Under the pieces are notes generated by a model, which had not been told where the DNA came from, made no database searches, and saw only the letters and a list, made by a program, of their open reading frames with translations. This document shows positions 1 to 7,045 of a stretch of DNA of 19,121 bases, piece after piece. Numbering within the stretch: the first letter of the stretch is position 1; each line of letters starts with the position of its first letter. Position numbers and translations under genes: made by a program. The stretch is from Cellvibrionales bacterium UBA3090 (GTDB lineage Bacteria > Pseudomonadota > Gammaproteobacteria > Pseudomonadales > Porticoccaceae), in the NCBI GenBank assembly GCA_002367235.1, contig DFBC01000090.1:1-19121 (forward strand), read 5' to 3'.

Positions 1-700
1 CTAACGTCGCAAAAAGCTGGTCAGCCGCGTAAACGTCAGCGTTCGTGACTCGATTAAATATGGGTCCGCGGAAGTAACTGATGAAGTCAGGAAGTGATAC
101 CGTTGGAATTTCAGCCCGCTGACGGGAACGACGGCCCTGATCTCGTTGACGACGTACTTTTTCTAATCGTTTGAGAATGGATTTAATTCGCCCGCGCAAT
201 AATCGCCGGTCTGTTTCTAACTGCGTTTCTCCTGGGCCACGAAGCCCGATCCCACCTTTTTGGCGTTCCAGGTGTGTCCAACCCCGCACAAGTCTTGTGG
301 ACATGTGTTGCAGCTGAGCCAACTCTACTTGCAACTTACCTTCGTGGGTTCGGGCACGCTGAGCAAAGATATCCAGGATCAAACCAGTCCTATCGAGCAC
401 TCTACATTTAAGTTCATGCTCAAGGTTACGTTCTTGGCTTGGCGATAAATTATGATTAAAGATAACCAAGCCAGCGGAATTGTCTTTTACTGCCTGGCAA
501 AGTTCATCTACCTTGCCCGTGCCGACAAAGTATTTGGGATGGGGAGAATTCCGGCAGCCAGTAATTAAAGAGACCGGATCACCACCTGCAGAGAGGACTA
601 ACTCTTCAAACTCCCTGGGATCCTCCGGTTCGTTTTCACTGGCTAAATCAAGATGAACCAGTACGGCAAGCTCGCCAGAATCAGGGCGTTCAAAAAACAA
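1..700 (-). CDS. hflX: HflX, ribosome-associated GTPase (partial; P-loop missing)
   Basis: This is the N-terminal 233 codons of HflX; the rest lies beyond the left edge. HflX is a GTPase that splits stalled or stress-inactivated 70S ribosomes and can unwind RNA. Recognisable stretches are PHPKYFVGTGKVDEL, LSPSQERNLEHELKCRVLDR, FAQRARTHEGKLQVELAQLQ, GGIGLRGPGETQLETDRRLL and the EIPTVSL strand that enters the G domain. After the gap the sequence resumes as FNRVTNADVYAADQLFATL. Between them, residues 204-214 read PDFISYFRGPI where the family has the G1 motif, typically VGYTNAGKSTL. No GxxxxGKS/T is present, so GTP binding should be lost if the sequence is correct. The start is TTG at 700: AAGGAG lies 8 bases upstream and the N-terminus MFFERPDSGELAVLVH aligns with known HflX starts. 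The gene follows hfq by 12 bases, the usual miaA-hfq-hflX order. Identity is very sure; whether the gene is functional is uncertain. Confidence 0.93.
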   Translation of the reverse strand, partial: MFFERPDSGELAVLVHLDLASENEPEDPREFEELVLSAGGDPVSLITGCRNSPHPKYFVGTGKVDELCQAVKDNSAGLVIFNHNLSPSQERNLEHELKCRVLDRTGLILDIFAQRARTHEGKLQVELAQLQHMSTRLVRGWTHLERQKGGIGLRGPGETQLETDRRLLRGRIKSILKRLEKVRRQRDQGRRSRQRAEIPTVSLPDFISYFRGPIFNRVTNADVYAADQLFATL

Positions 701-708
701 TCAGTGCT

Positions 709-714
709 CTCCTT
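709..714 (-). promoter_or_regulatory. Shine-Dalgarno of hflX, supports a TTG start
   Basis: AAGGAG on the minus strand overlaps the hfq stop codon and sits 8 bases before the TTG at 700. No ATG or GTG with a comparable site lies at the conserved N-terminus, so this site decides the hflX start and suggests translation coupled to hfq. Confidence 0.7.
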
Positions 715-973
715 ACTCCTCGCCTTCCGAAGATTCACCAGCGGCACCGGGAACAGCCATAGGCAAACGAACAGGACGAGAAGGTACTACGGTGGAAATA
801 GCGTGCTTGTATACCATCTGACTGACAGTATTCTTTAGCAACACCACAAACTGGTCAAAGGACTCTATCTGTCCCTGAAGCTTAATACCATTGACCAAAA
901 AAATAGAGACGGGAATGTGCTCTTTGCGCAAGACATTTAAAAAAGGGTCTTGTAGATTATGCCCTTTTGACAT
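713..973 (-). CDS. hfq: RNA chaperone Hfq
   Basis: Hfq is the hexameric Sm-like RNA chaperone that pairs small RNAs with target mRNAs. The Sm1 region LQDPFLNVLRKEHIPVSIFL and the Sm2 region with the YKHAISTVVPSRPV signature are intact. So are the residues of the proximal poly(U) site (Q in the LQDPF segment, the VYKHA motif) and the Ile/Tyr-type distal face positions as far as can be seen. The C-terminal tail is short and acidic (ends GESSEGEE), giving 86 aa against about 102 in E. coli. Two ATGs stand in tandem at 976 and 973. I prefer the second because AGGAG is then 7 bases upstream and the protein begins MSKG like its relatives. The gene lies between miaA and hflX on the same strand. Confidence 0.96.
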   Translation of the reverse strand: MSKGHNLQDPFLNVLRKEHIPVSIFLVNGIKLQGQIESFDQFVVLLKNTVSQMVYKHAISTVVPSRPVRLPMAVPGAAGESSEGEE

Positions 974-1079
974 CATGATTCTCCTAAACTAAGGAACAAA
1001 ATAAACCGCTGAGAAAACAATTAATTAGATGAAAAAACCCCAGCGAAACATACATACAATTGAAAGACGGCTAATCATA

Positions 1080-2102
1080 CTACCGGCTCTTACCCTTGTA
1101 TATGGGTGCATTTCTCAATATTTTCAAGCAATTGGCCAAACTATTTTCAAAAATTTCATCCCGCCCGGCCTCATAATCAATGTAGATTTCTTGCAAATCC
1201 GGCCACTTTCTCAGCCAGGTGAGCTGGCGCTTGGCCAATTGCCGAGTGGCTATGACTCCCCGCTCAACCATTTCGTCGTAATCCACCTGCCCAGCCAGGT
1301 ATTGCCACATTTGACGATAGCCTACGGCTCTCATAGAAGGCAGGTCGGGATGTAGATCTCCACGTTGATATAATCGCCGAACTTCTGCTTCAAAACCATT
1401 CGCCAAAATAGCATTGAAACGCTGCTCAATTCTTTGGTGTAGAGCCAACCTGTTTTCAGGCAACAAAGCCATCTGAATCAATTGATACTCGTCGCCAATG
1501 GGTGAGAGAACACTCCCCTCTTCTGCCTGCTCGCGCTTCAGATCGGAAAGCTTCTTTCCTGAAATCCTGAACACCTCCAGCGCTCGTTGAATACGCTGGG
1601 AATGGTTCGGGTGTAGCAGCGCCGCTGATTCCGGATCTACTTCTGACAACTGAGCATGTAAAAAAGGCCAACCTTTGATCGCCGCCTCGCGCTCGATAGC
1701 CTCCCTTACTTGGGGATCGGAGGGCGGAATATCAGCCAATCCATCTATCAGCGCCTTGAAATAAAGCATCGTGCCACCGACCAAAAGCGGTATGCGACCT
1801 TCAGCGGAAATCTCATCCATGGCACGGCGTGCTTCATGGGCAAAGTCTGCCGCCGAGTAGGGCTCAGATGGGTCTCTAATATCAATCAACCGGTGTGGTA
1901 CACGAGCCAACAATTCAGAATCCGGCTTTGCCGATCCAATATTCATGTCCCGGTAAACCAGCGCCGAATCAACACTAATCAGCTCTACCGGGTAGTGCTC
2001 CCGAAGCGCTATAGCCACGTCGGTTTTACCTGTAGCTGTGGGTCCCATTAGAAAAATAGCAAAGGGCAAGTCTTTATCCACAAGACGTACCAACCGCCCC
2101 AA
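1080..2102 (-). CDS. miaA: tRNA dimethylallyltransferase MiaA
   Basis: MiaA transfers a dimethylallyl group from DMAPP to N6 of A37 in tRNAs that read UNN codons, the first step towards ms2i6A37. The P-loop GPTATGKT is about 20 residues in, followed by the substrate-binding DSALVYRDMNIGSAKP, PHRLIDIRDP and GGTMLYFKAL segments, and then the tRNA-binding VGYRQMWQYL and ATRQLAKRQLTWLR segments. All match the family over its whole length (about 315-340 aa). The reading frame has no ATG near the N-terminus. Possible starts are TTG 2102, TTG 2093 and GTG 2081. GTG 2081 has GGGGCGG upstream and would reduce the overlap with epmA from 29 to 8 bases, so the true protein may be 333 aa. The short overlap implies translation coupled to epmA. 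Confidence 0.96.
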   Translation of the reverse strand: MGRLVRLVDKDLPFAIFLMGPTATGKTDVAIALREHYPVELISVDSALVYRDMNIGSAKPDSELLARVPHRLIDIRDPSEPYSAADFAHEARRAMDEISAEGRIPLLVGGTMLYFKALIDGLADIPPSDPQVREAIEREAAIKGWPFLHAQLSEVDPESAALLHPNHSQRIQRALEVFRISGKKLSDLKREQAEEGSVLSPIGDEYQLIQMALLPENRLALHQRIEQRFNAILANGFEAEVRRLYQRGDLHPDLPSMRAVGYRQMWQYLAGQVDYDEMVERGVIATRQLAKRQLTWLRKWPDLQEIYIDYEAGRDEIFENSLANCLKILRNAPIYKGKSR

Positions 2103-3030
2103 AGGGCATCACCGCAGCAATATCAGTAGCACCCAACAATTGCATTAATAAACGATCGATTCCCAGCGCTACGCCACTACAAGCAGGCAATCCAGCCTCC
2201 ATAGCGGCCAATAGCTCTTTGTCGACTGGTGCTGCAGGCTTTCCTGCAGCATGCCTAAGCGCAAGATCTGCATCAAAACGGGACTGCTGCTCAACAGGAT
2301 CAACTAACTCATAGTAGCCATTTGCCAGTTCAACCCGATTTAGAAAAACTTCAAAACGGCGGGCAATCAGATGACCCTGCTGATCTTTATCCAAACGCGC
2401 CAATGCGGCTTGGCAAGCCGGATAGTCATAAACAAACACCATGCCATCTGACAAACAAGGCTCTACCGAAAGGCTAAAAATCAAATCCAGGCAGGTGCTG
2501 CGACCCTCGTTTGAAAAATCATTGCCAGAAAGACTCGACGCCATTTCCTGAAGATCAGCCAGATCAACAGTGTGGGGGTTCAGACCGGTTACCCGTTTAA
2601 ACAGCTCCCCATAGGCTAACCTCTGGGGCTGGGCGCTTATCCCCAGCTCACTCAACAGTGCCGCCACCTCTCTCATCAGTTGATGCTCATCCCAACCCGT
2701 TTGATACCATTCAAGCATGGTAAATTCCGGGTTGTGGCGACAGCCATTCTCTCCATCACGAAATGCCCTTCCCAGGTAATAGATGGGGCCACTACCCGAT
2801 GCCAGCAGGCGCTTCATGAAATATTCTGGCGAACTTTGTAGATACCGCACCTCACCGCTAACCAAGGTCTGAAGGCAGTCAATATGCAGGTCTGTCACCC
2901 CGGTATCCGACAACACCGGCACGTCCACCTCCAGCACATCGCGCATCTCAAAAAACTGGCGAACGCTGGCGAGTAGCTTTGCCCGGAGGCGAAGCGTGTC
3001 GATTGTTGCTGTCGGCTGCCAATTGGACAT
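2074..3030 (-). CDS. epmA: EF-P--(R)-beta-lysine ligase EpmA (PoxA/GenX)
   Basis: EpmA is a truncated class II lysyl-tRNA synthetase paralogue that attaches (R)-beta-lysine to EF-P instead of to tRNA. The protein lacks the anticodon-binding OB domain and is 318 aa, as expected (about 325). Class II motif 1 is around TDLHIDCLQT. Motif 2 is GRAFRDGENGCRHNPEFTML with EWY next. Motif 3 is GVALGIDRLL near the C-terminus. ELANGYYELVDPVEQQ is the conserved amino-acid pocket. The last residues (AVMPFGAVGTSCG) differ from the usual FxxDRA-like ending and overlap the start of miaA. The neighbours efp and epmB supply its substrate protein and substrate amino acid. The ATG at 3030 has AGGTTGAG just upstream. 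Confidence 0.95.
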   Translation of the reverse strand: MSNWQPTATIDTLRLRAKLLASVRQFFEMRDVLEVDVPVLSDTGVTDLHIDCLQTLVSGEVRYLQSSPEYFMKRLLASGSGPIYYLGRAFRDGENGCRHNPEFTMLEWYQTGWDEHQLMREVAALLSELGISAQPQRLAYGELFKRVTGLNPHTVDLADLQEMASSLSGNDFSNEGRSTCLDLIFSLSVEPCLSDGMVFVYDYPACQAALARLDKDQQGHLIARRFEVFLNRVELANGYYELVDPVEQQSRFDADLALRHAAGKPAAPVDKELLAAMEAGLPACSGVALGIDRLLMQLLGATDIAAVMPFGAVGTSCG

Positions 3031-3068
3031 CTCAACCTATTCTGTTGTTACAAAACATGGCACATAAA

Positions 3069-3092
3069 GAAGGGCGGCCTACGCCACCCTTC
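3069..3092 (-). terminator. Intrinsic terminator after efp
   Basis: On the minus strand, positions 3092 to 3069 form a 10-base-pair stem (GAAGGGTGGC pairing with GCCGCCCTTC, one U-G wobble) closed by a GTAG loop. It is followed by TTTATG. It lies 38 bases past the efp stop and 39 bases before epmA, so efp can be expressed much more strongly than epmA-miaA-hfq-hflX. The U-tract is short, so termination may be partial. Confidence 0.7.
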
Positions 3093-3129
3093 CCGTGTTG
3101 GTAATCAACGTTATTACCTCAACCCAACA

Positions 3130-3693
3130 TTAAGCGCGGCTTAAGTACTCACCGGTTCGAGTATCAACTTTGATTATTTCACCTATGTTTAAAAACAATG
3201 GTACTTTCACCACAGCACCAGTGCTTAAGGTCGCTGGCTTAGTGCCACCCTGAGCGGTATCACCCTTCAGTCCGGGATCCGTATCTACAATTTCCAGCTC
3301 TACATGATTAGGCGCAGCAACCGCCAGCGGGGCTCCATTATACAACGTGACAACCACCGTATCCTGCTCTCTCAGCCATTTGGCCGTCTCACCCACAACC
3401 TTTTCGTCTGCCTGATGCTGTTCAAACGTGTCGGGTTCCATAAAGTGCCAATGCTCGCCATCGGTATAGAGGTATTGCATATCACAATCCATAACATCGG
3501 CACCTTCAAGAGATTCACCAGACTTAAAGGTTCGCTCCCACACACGGCCTGTTTTCAGGTTGCGCAGACGCACACGGTTAAATGCCTGACCCTTGCCAGG
3601 CTTTACAAATTCATTCTCCACGATGGAACATGGGTCGCCATCCAGCATTACTTTCAGACCGGAGCGAAATTCATTGGTAGAATAGTTAGCCAT
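3130..3693 (-). CDS. efp: Translation elongation factor P
   Basis: EF-P binds between the P and E sites and relieves ribosome stalling at polyproline. At 187 aa it has the normal length, with three beta-barrel domains. Domain I has MANYSTNEFRSGLK and the tip loop FVKPGKGQAF, with Lys34 the modification site. Domain II has RTFKSGESLEGADVMDCDMQ and YTDGEHWHFM. Domain III ends with the VKVPLFLNIGEIIKVDTRTG signature and GEYLSRA. Lysine at position 34 and the tip sequence fit the EpmA/EpmB beta-lysyl type, not the arginine-rhamnosyl (EarP) type. Both modifying enzymes are encoded on either side. The ATG at 3693 has GAGG about 6 bases upstream. Confidence 0.98.
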   Translation of the reverse strand: MANYSTNEFRSGLKVMLDGDPCSIVENEFVKPGKGQAFNRVRLRNLKTGRVWERTFKSGESLEGADVMDCDMQYLYTDGEHWHFMEPDTFEQHQADEKVVGETAKWLREQDTVVVTLYNGAPLAVAAPNHVELEIVDTDPGLKGDTAQGGTKPATLSTGAVVKVPLFLNIGEIIKVDTRTGEYLSRA

Positions 3694-3740
3694 TATTGCC
3701 TCAATATTCGATAAAACGTTTCTAAGTATAAGAGCCGCCT
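3694..3740. promoter_or_regulatory. Compact divergent promoter region of efp and epmB
   Basis: Only 47 bases separate the start codons of efp (minus) and epmB (plus). A TATACT that could be the -10 box of efp lies on the minus strand at 3725-3730, 32 bases before its ATG. I see no convincing -35 for it. No clear plus-strand promoter fits; the one for epmB may lie inside efp. The start points are guesses from sequence only. Confidence 0.3.
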
Positions 3741-4748
3741 ATGATAACCCGTTCTGCGGTAACTGTGGATAGCCTAACGTGGCAGGAACAACTAGCCAGC
3801 AGCATTCGCGACCCCAAACAACTATTGGACATGCTCGGTTTAAGCCATTCCCTGTTAGATGGCGCACTCAATGCACACGGAGACTTCCCCCTTCGCGTCC
3901 CCCATTCTTATCTTCAGCGTATTGCCATAGGCGACCCTAACGACCCCCTGTTACGGCAGGTACTGCCACTGGGCGACGAATTACTGGCAGCACCCGGTTA
4001 CAGCGAAGACCCGCTGAAAGAGCAGGTCGCCAATCCAATTGCAGGGCTTATCCACAAATATCATGGCCGGGTATTACTTATTGTTAGCCCTAATTGCGCA
4101 ATCAACTGCCGATATTGTTTTCGCCGACACTTCCCCTACCAAGACAACAAACCCAGCCGCCACGAATGGCAAGCTGCTTTGGAATATATAGCCGGAGACG
4201 ACTCCATCTCCGAGGTTATCTACAGCGGAGGAGATCCACTGGCCGCCAGCGACAAACAACTGCAATGGCTAACCCAGCAAGTGGCCCAGATAAACCATGT
4301 GAAGCGACTCAGGGTTCATACCAGATTACCTATCGTCATCCCCAGCAGGGTGACAGACAGCTGCCTGCAATGGCTCACTGAAACCAGACTCAAAACATCT
4401 ATGGTCATTCACAGCAATCATCCCAATGAGTTGGATACCGCCGTTGCTGGCGCACTGACCCGATTAAAAGATGCTGGCGTGACGCTACTCAACCAAACAG
4501 TGCTGTTAGCTGACGTAAATGATGACTTGTCGGTACTTCAACAATTGAGCGAACGACTCTTTGATGTCGGCGTACTGCCCTACTACCTGCATCAATTGGA
4601 CCGAATACAGGGCGCAGCTCATTTTGAAGTATCGGATATAAAAGCCAGACAACTCGTCGCTGAACTTATGGCGACGCTACCCGGTTATTTGGTACCAAAA
4701 CTGGTCAGAGAAATTCCCGACGCACAAAATAAAGTGCCACTGCTTTAG
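3741..4748 (+). CDS. epmB: Lysine 2,3-aminomutase-like EpmB (EF-P modification)
   Basis: EpmB is a radical SAM enzyme that converts (S)-alpha-lysine to (R)-beta-lysine with a [4Fe-4S] cluster and PLP, for EpmA to attach to EF-P. The cluster-binding CxxxCxxC is C119-A-I-N-C123-R-Y-C126, followed by FRRHFPY. The SAM-binding SGGDPL is present. RLRVHTRLPIVIPSRVT and GVTLLNQTVLL are shared with lysine aminomutases. PYYLHQLDRIQGAAHFEV carries the PLP-binding lineage signature, and the protein ends at GYLVPKLVREIP. At 335 aa it matches EpmB (about 340) and is shorter than clostridial KamA (about 416), which has extra C-terminal parts. It is divergent from efp. Confidence 0.95.
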   Translation: MITRSAVTVDSLTWQEQLASSIRDPKQLLDMLGLSHSLLDGALNAHGDFPLRVPHSYLQRIAIGDPNDPLLRQVLPLGDELLAAPGYSEDPLKEQVANPIAGLIHKYHGRVLLIVSPNCAINCRYCFRRHFPYQDNKPSRHEWQAALEYIAGDDSISEVIYSGGDPLAASDKQLQWLTQQVAQINHVKRLRVHTRLPIVIPSRVTDSCLQWLTETRLKTSMVIHSNHPNELDTAVAGALTRLKDAGVTLLNQTVLLADVNDDLSVLQQLSERLFDVGVLPYYLHQLDRIQGAAHFEVSDIKARQLVAELMATLPGYLVPKLVREIPDAQNKVPLL

Positions 4749-4914
4749 TCCGCCGCAACCCTAGAACAAACCTATTAAATAGAATGCAGCTCACATGATT
4801 GATTTACATACAGTAGCCCTCATATCGCATTCGATTATAATGTTTTTTATCAAACACAAATTGCATGTGGTTCAGGTACACTGCGTTACAGACACCTAAG
4901 GAAACTCGAGCAAA
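4749..4914 (+). promoter_or_regulatory. epmB-fimX intergenic region with possible fimX promoter
   Basis: These 166 bases are AT-rich in the second half. A perfect TATAAT stands at 4836-4841, about 75 bases before the fimX ATG, but no good -35 box is visible 16-18 bases upstream. AAGGA at 4898-4902 is the likely Shine-Dalgarno, rather far (12 bases) from the ATG. I saw no clear terminator for epmB. Confidence 0.3.
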
Positions 4915-7005
4915 ATGGCGGCAGATAACTCACTGAAACTTCTTCTGGTTCACGACGATTTAGAAATCGCAAATCGAATTGTCAGCCTGCTGCGAAATGC
5001 CAATTACCGTTCTGAATCAAAACATGTCACCAGTGTCGACATCCTGACCAAGCTACTTCAAGACAAGCCTTGGGACTTGGTCATTGCTCAGTTCAGTGGA
5101 ACCGATGTCCCTATAAAAACAATCTTCTCAAACATTAGAAAGCTCAACCTTGATACCCCCACGGTGCTAATTTCAGATGAATACAACCCATCAGAAATTG
5201 TTGAAGGTTTGAGGCTCGGTGCTGCCGACATAGTCCCAATGGATGAAGACCAACACCTGCTTCTAGCAATATCGCGCATACTTTACGATCTGGAACAACG
5301 GCGGCGCTTGCGTCTCTGTCGTCGCCGCTATGCTGATGCAGAAGCTCGCTGTGACAGATTACTCGGCAGCTCTGAAGATGCCATTGCTATCGTACAAGAA
5401 GGAACCTATTTATTTGCAAACGACAGTTATTCCCAACTGTTTGGCTACCTGAATGATGAAAGTATTGCCTGCTTACCCGTTATCGACAATATTTCTACCG
5501 AAGATCAGCCACGGATGAAGAAGTTTCTTAAACCTATTGATGCTGATACCACTATATCGTCTGAAATCATTCGTTTTACGGGTGTAACCAATGGCGACAT
5601 CCCCGTCCCCATAGAAATGCACATTGCTCAGGTTGACTACCAAAGCGAGCCCGCGCTGGAATTCCTTATCACCAAGACATTTCTCGAAAATCAATGCAAC
5701 GGTTTCAATAATACAGAAGAGGTCCTGAATACCAGTTCTGTGGATATCCAGCGAGACAAAGTCTTCGAAATGATCAACAACACTATTCGCCAGGCTGCTC
5801 AAAAGCACAATACCTCGGTACTTCTCTACATTACCATCGACCGCTATTTGAACGTCCAAAAGGAACTTGGTTTACAGGAAACGGAAGAATTAGTCTGGCA
5901 ACTGGTTGAGAAAATTAAGGCCGAAGGCAAAGAGAGCCATACGCTAAAACGATTCAAAGAAGATAGCTTTGTCATGACTCTGCCAAACACAGGGGCAGAT
6001 GCGGGATTAATGTTTGCCTCTCACCTATGTGAAGCCGTGGATCAAGCCATCTTTGAACTCAACAACCAAACTGTATCGTTAACCCTGGGCATTGGCGCTA
6101 CGGTTATCAGTGAAACAGTCTCCACTGCCGAAAGCTGCATAGAACATACTTTAAATGCACTAACTGAACTCCACATGGAGCGCGACAGCACCGATTATGC
6201 CAACGGTGCAAAACTCTATGAATCCAGTGTTGGCCCAGAGTATACAGAGGAAAATGTTGAAGATACGGCCAAGGCGATGCTGGCTGAAAAACAGTTTGAA
6301 TTACTGTACCAACCTGTAATCCCACTTCATGGAGACCCTCAAGAGTTCTACGAAGTACTGATGCAGGTTAAACCTGAAGCAACTGGCGACCACCTCCCAG
6401 AACACTTTATTGCCAAAGTATTTAAAACACCCACCGCTATTGAGATTGACCACTGGGTGATTCTTGAGTCCATCAAGACCCTTGCTGAAAAATTAAAAAC
6501 AGCACCAGCTACCAGATTGTTTATCAACATCAGTGGACACACCATTGCCGACGAAGGCTTTATTCCTTGGCTGAAAGTTGCTCTTAAAGCATCCGGATTG
6601 CTGCCTAAACATTTGATATTTCAACTGCGTGAAATTGATGTCGCCAGACAATTTCACCGTTCCGTCCAATTGATCGAAGAGTTGTGCCGAATTAATGGCG
6701 ATGTTGCACTTTCCCACTTTGGGCTTGCCATTGAGCCCATGAAACTATTGAAAAAGCTCTCCGTTAATTTTGTAAAATTCGACAGCGTGATTATTGAGAA
6801 CGCCAATGAAAGTGATGATGCTGTAGAAGAAGTTGAAACCCTGATTAACGCATTGAAAGCCGAAGACGAGAAAATTATCGTCCCCTTTGTAGAGCGGGCC
6901 GACATGATCCCCACCCTTTGGCGTTGCGGTGTTCACTACATACAGGGACACTTTTTACAGCCGCCGCTGCCAATGATGAATTACGACTTTAGCGACGAAA
7001 ACTAA
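4915..7005 (+). CDS. fimX: FimX-like degenerate REC-PAS-GGDEF-EAL protein (type IV pilus regulator)
   Basis: The domain order and length (696 aa; P. aeruginosa FimX is about 690) match FimX, a c-di-GMP receptor that promotes type IV pilus assembly and twitching. REC is at about 8-125: the acidic pair D14-D15 is there but the phospho-acceptor Asp is replaced (Q59). PAS is at about 147-260. The GGDEF domain (about 275-425) has KEDSF (348-352) at the signature, so it should be inactive as a cyclase. The EAL domain (about 440-690) has EVL (480-482) in place of EAL, and SHFG (600-603) in place of the catalytic DDFG, so it should not be a phosphodiesterase. QGHFLQPP keeps the family's C-terminal binding motif. 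The ExLxR arginine is Gln484. The gene converges on serB, a neighbourhood it shares with Pseudomonas fimX. FimX orthology is inferred from degeneracy pattern and synteny. Confidence 0.85.
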   Translation: MAADNSLKLLLVHDDLEIANRIVSLLRNANYRSESKHVTSVDILTKLLQDKPWDLVIAQFSGTDVPIKTIFSNIRKLNLDTPTVLISDEYNPSEIVEGLRLGAADIVPMDEDQHLLLAISRILYDLEQRRRLRLCRRRYADAEARCDRLLGSSEDAIAIVQEGTYLFANDSYSQLFGYLNDESIACLPVIDNISTEDQPRMKKFLKPIDADTTISSEIIRFTGVTNGDIPVPIEMHIAQVDYQSEPALEFLITKTFLENQCNGFNNTEEVLNTSSVDIQRDKVFEMINNTIRQAAQKHNTSVLLYITIDRYLNVQKELGLQETEELVWQLVEKIKAEGKESHTLKRFKEDSFVMTLPNTGADAGLMFASHLCEAVDQAIFELNNQTVSLTLGIGATVISETVSTAESCIEHTLNALTELHMERDSTDYANGAKLYESSVGPEYTEENVEDTAKAMLAEKQFELLYQPVIPLHGDPQEFYEVLMQVKPEATGDHLPEHFIAKVFKTPTAIEIDHWVILESIKTLAEKLKTAPATRLFINISGHTIADEGFIPWLKVALKASGLLPKHLIFQLREIDVARQFHRSVQLIEELCRINGDVALSHFGLAIEPMKLLKKLSVNFVKFDSVIIENANESDDAVEEVETLINALKAEDEKIIVPFVERADMIPTLWRCGVHYIQGHFLQPPLPMMNYDFSDEN

Positions 7006-7014
7006 GATATTTAA

Positions 7015-7035
7015 TTCCCGGTCGTACCGAGGGAA
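7015..7035 (-). terminator. Possible terminator of serB between convergent genes
   Basis: TTCCC at 7015-7019 pairs with GGGAA at 7031-7035, and the inner GGT pairs with ACC across a 2-base bulge. On the minus strand the hairpin is followed by TTAAATATC, a weak T-rich tail 11 bases past the serB stop. The stem is imperfect. Confidence 0.35.
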
Positions 7036-7045
7036 CAGATCGGCA

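Noticed and set aside
59..91. Compensated frameshift or short inversion as the cause of the missing HflX P-loop
   Set aside because: I read the segment in all six frames. None gives GxxxxGKS/T, so neither a pair of indels nor a simple inversion of the 33 bases restores the motif.
1021..1079. Terminator between miaA and hfq at the minus-strand GCTGGGGTTTTTTC
   Set aside because: The T-run is good but there is no complementary arm upstream of the G-run, so no stem can form.
1029..1355. 108-codon plus-strand open frame at the end of miaA
   Set aside because: It is antisense to conserved MiaA C-terminal sequence and shows no protein-like pattern of its own.
4783..4850. Terminator after epmB made of GAATGC (4783-4788), GCATTC (4828-4833) and the T-run at 4842
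   Set aside because: The arms are only 6 bases with a 39-base loop and 8 intervening bases before the T-run; not a credible intrinsic terminator.
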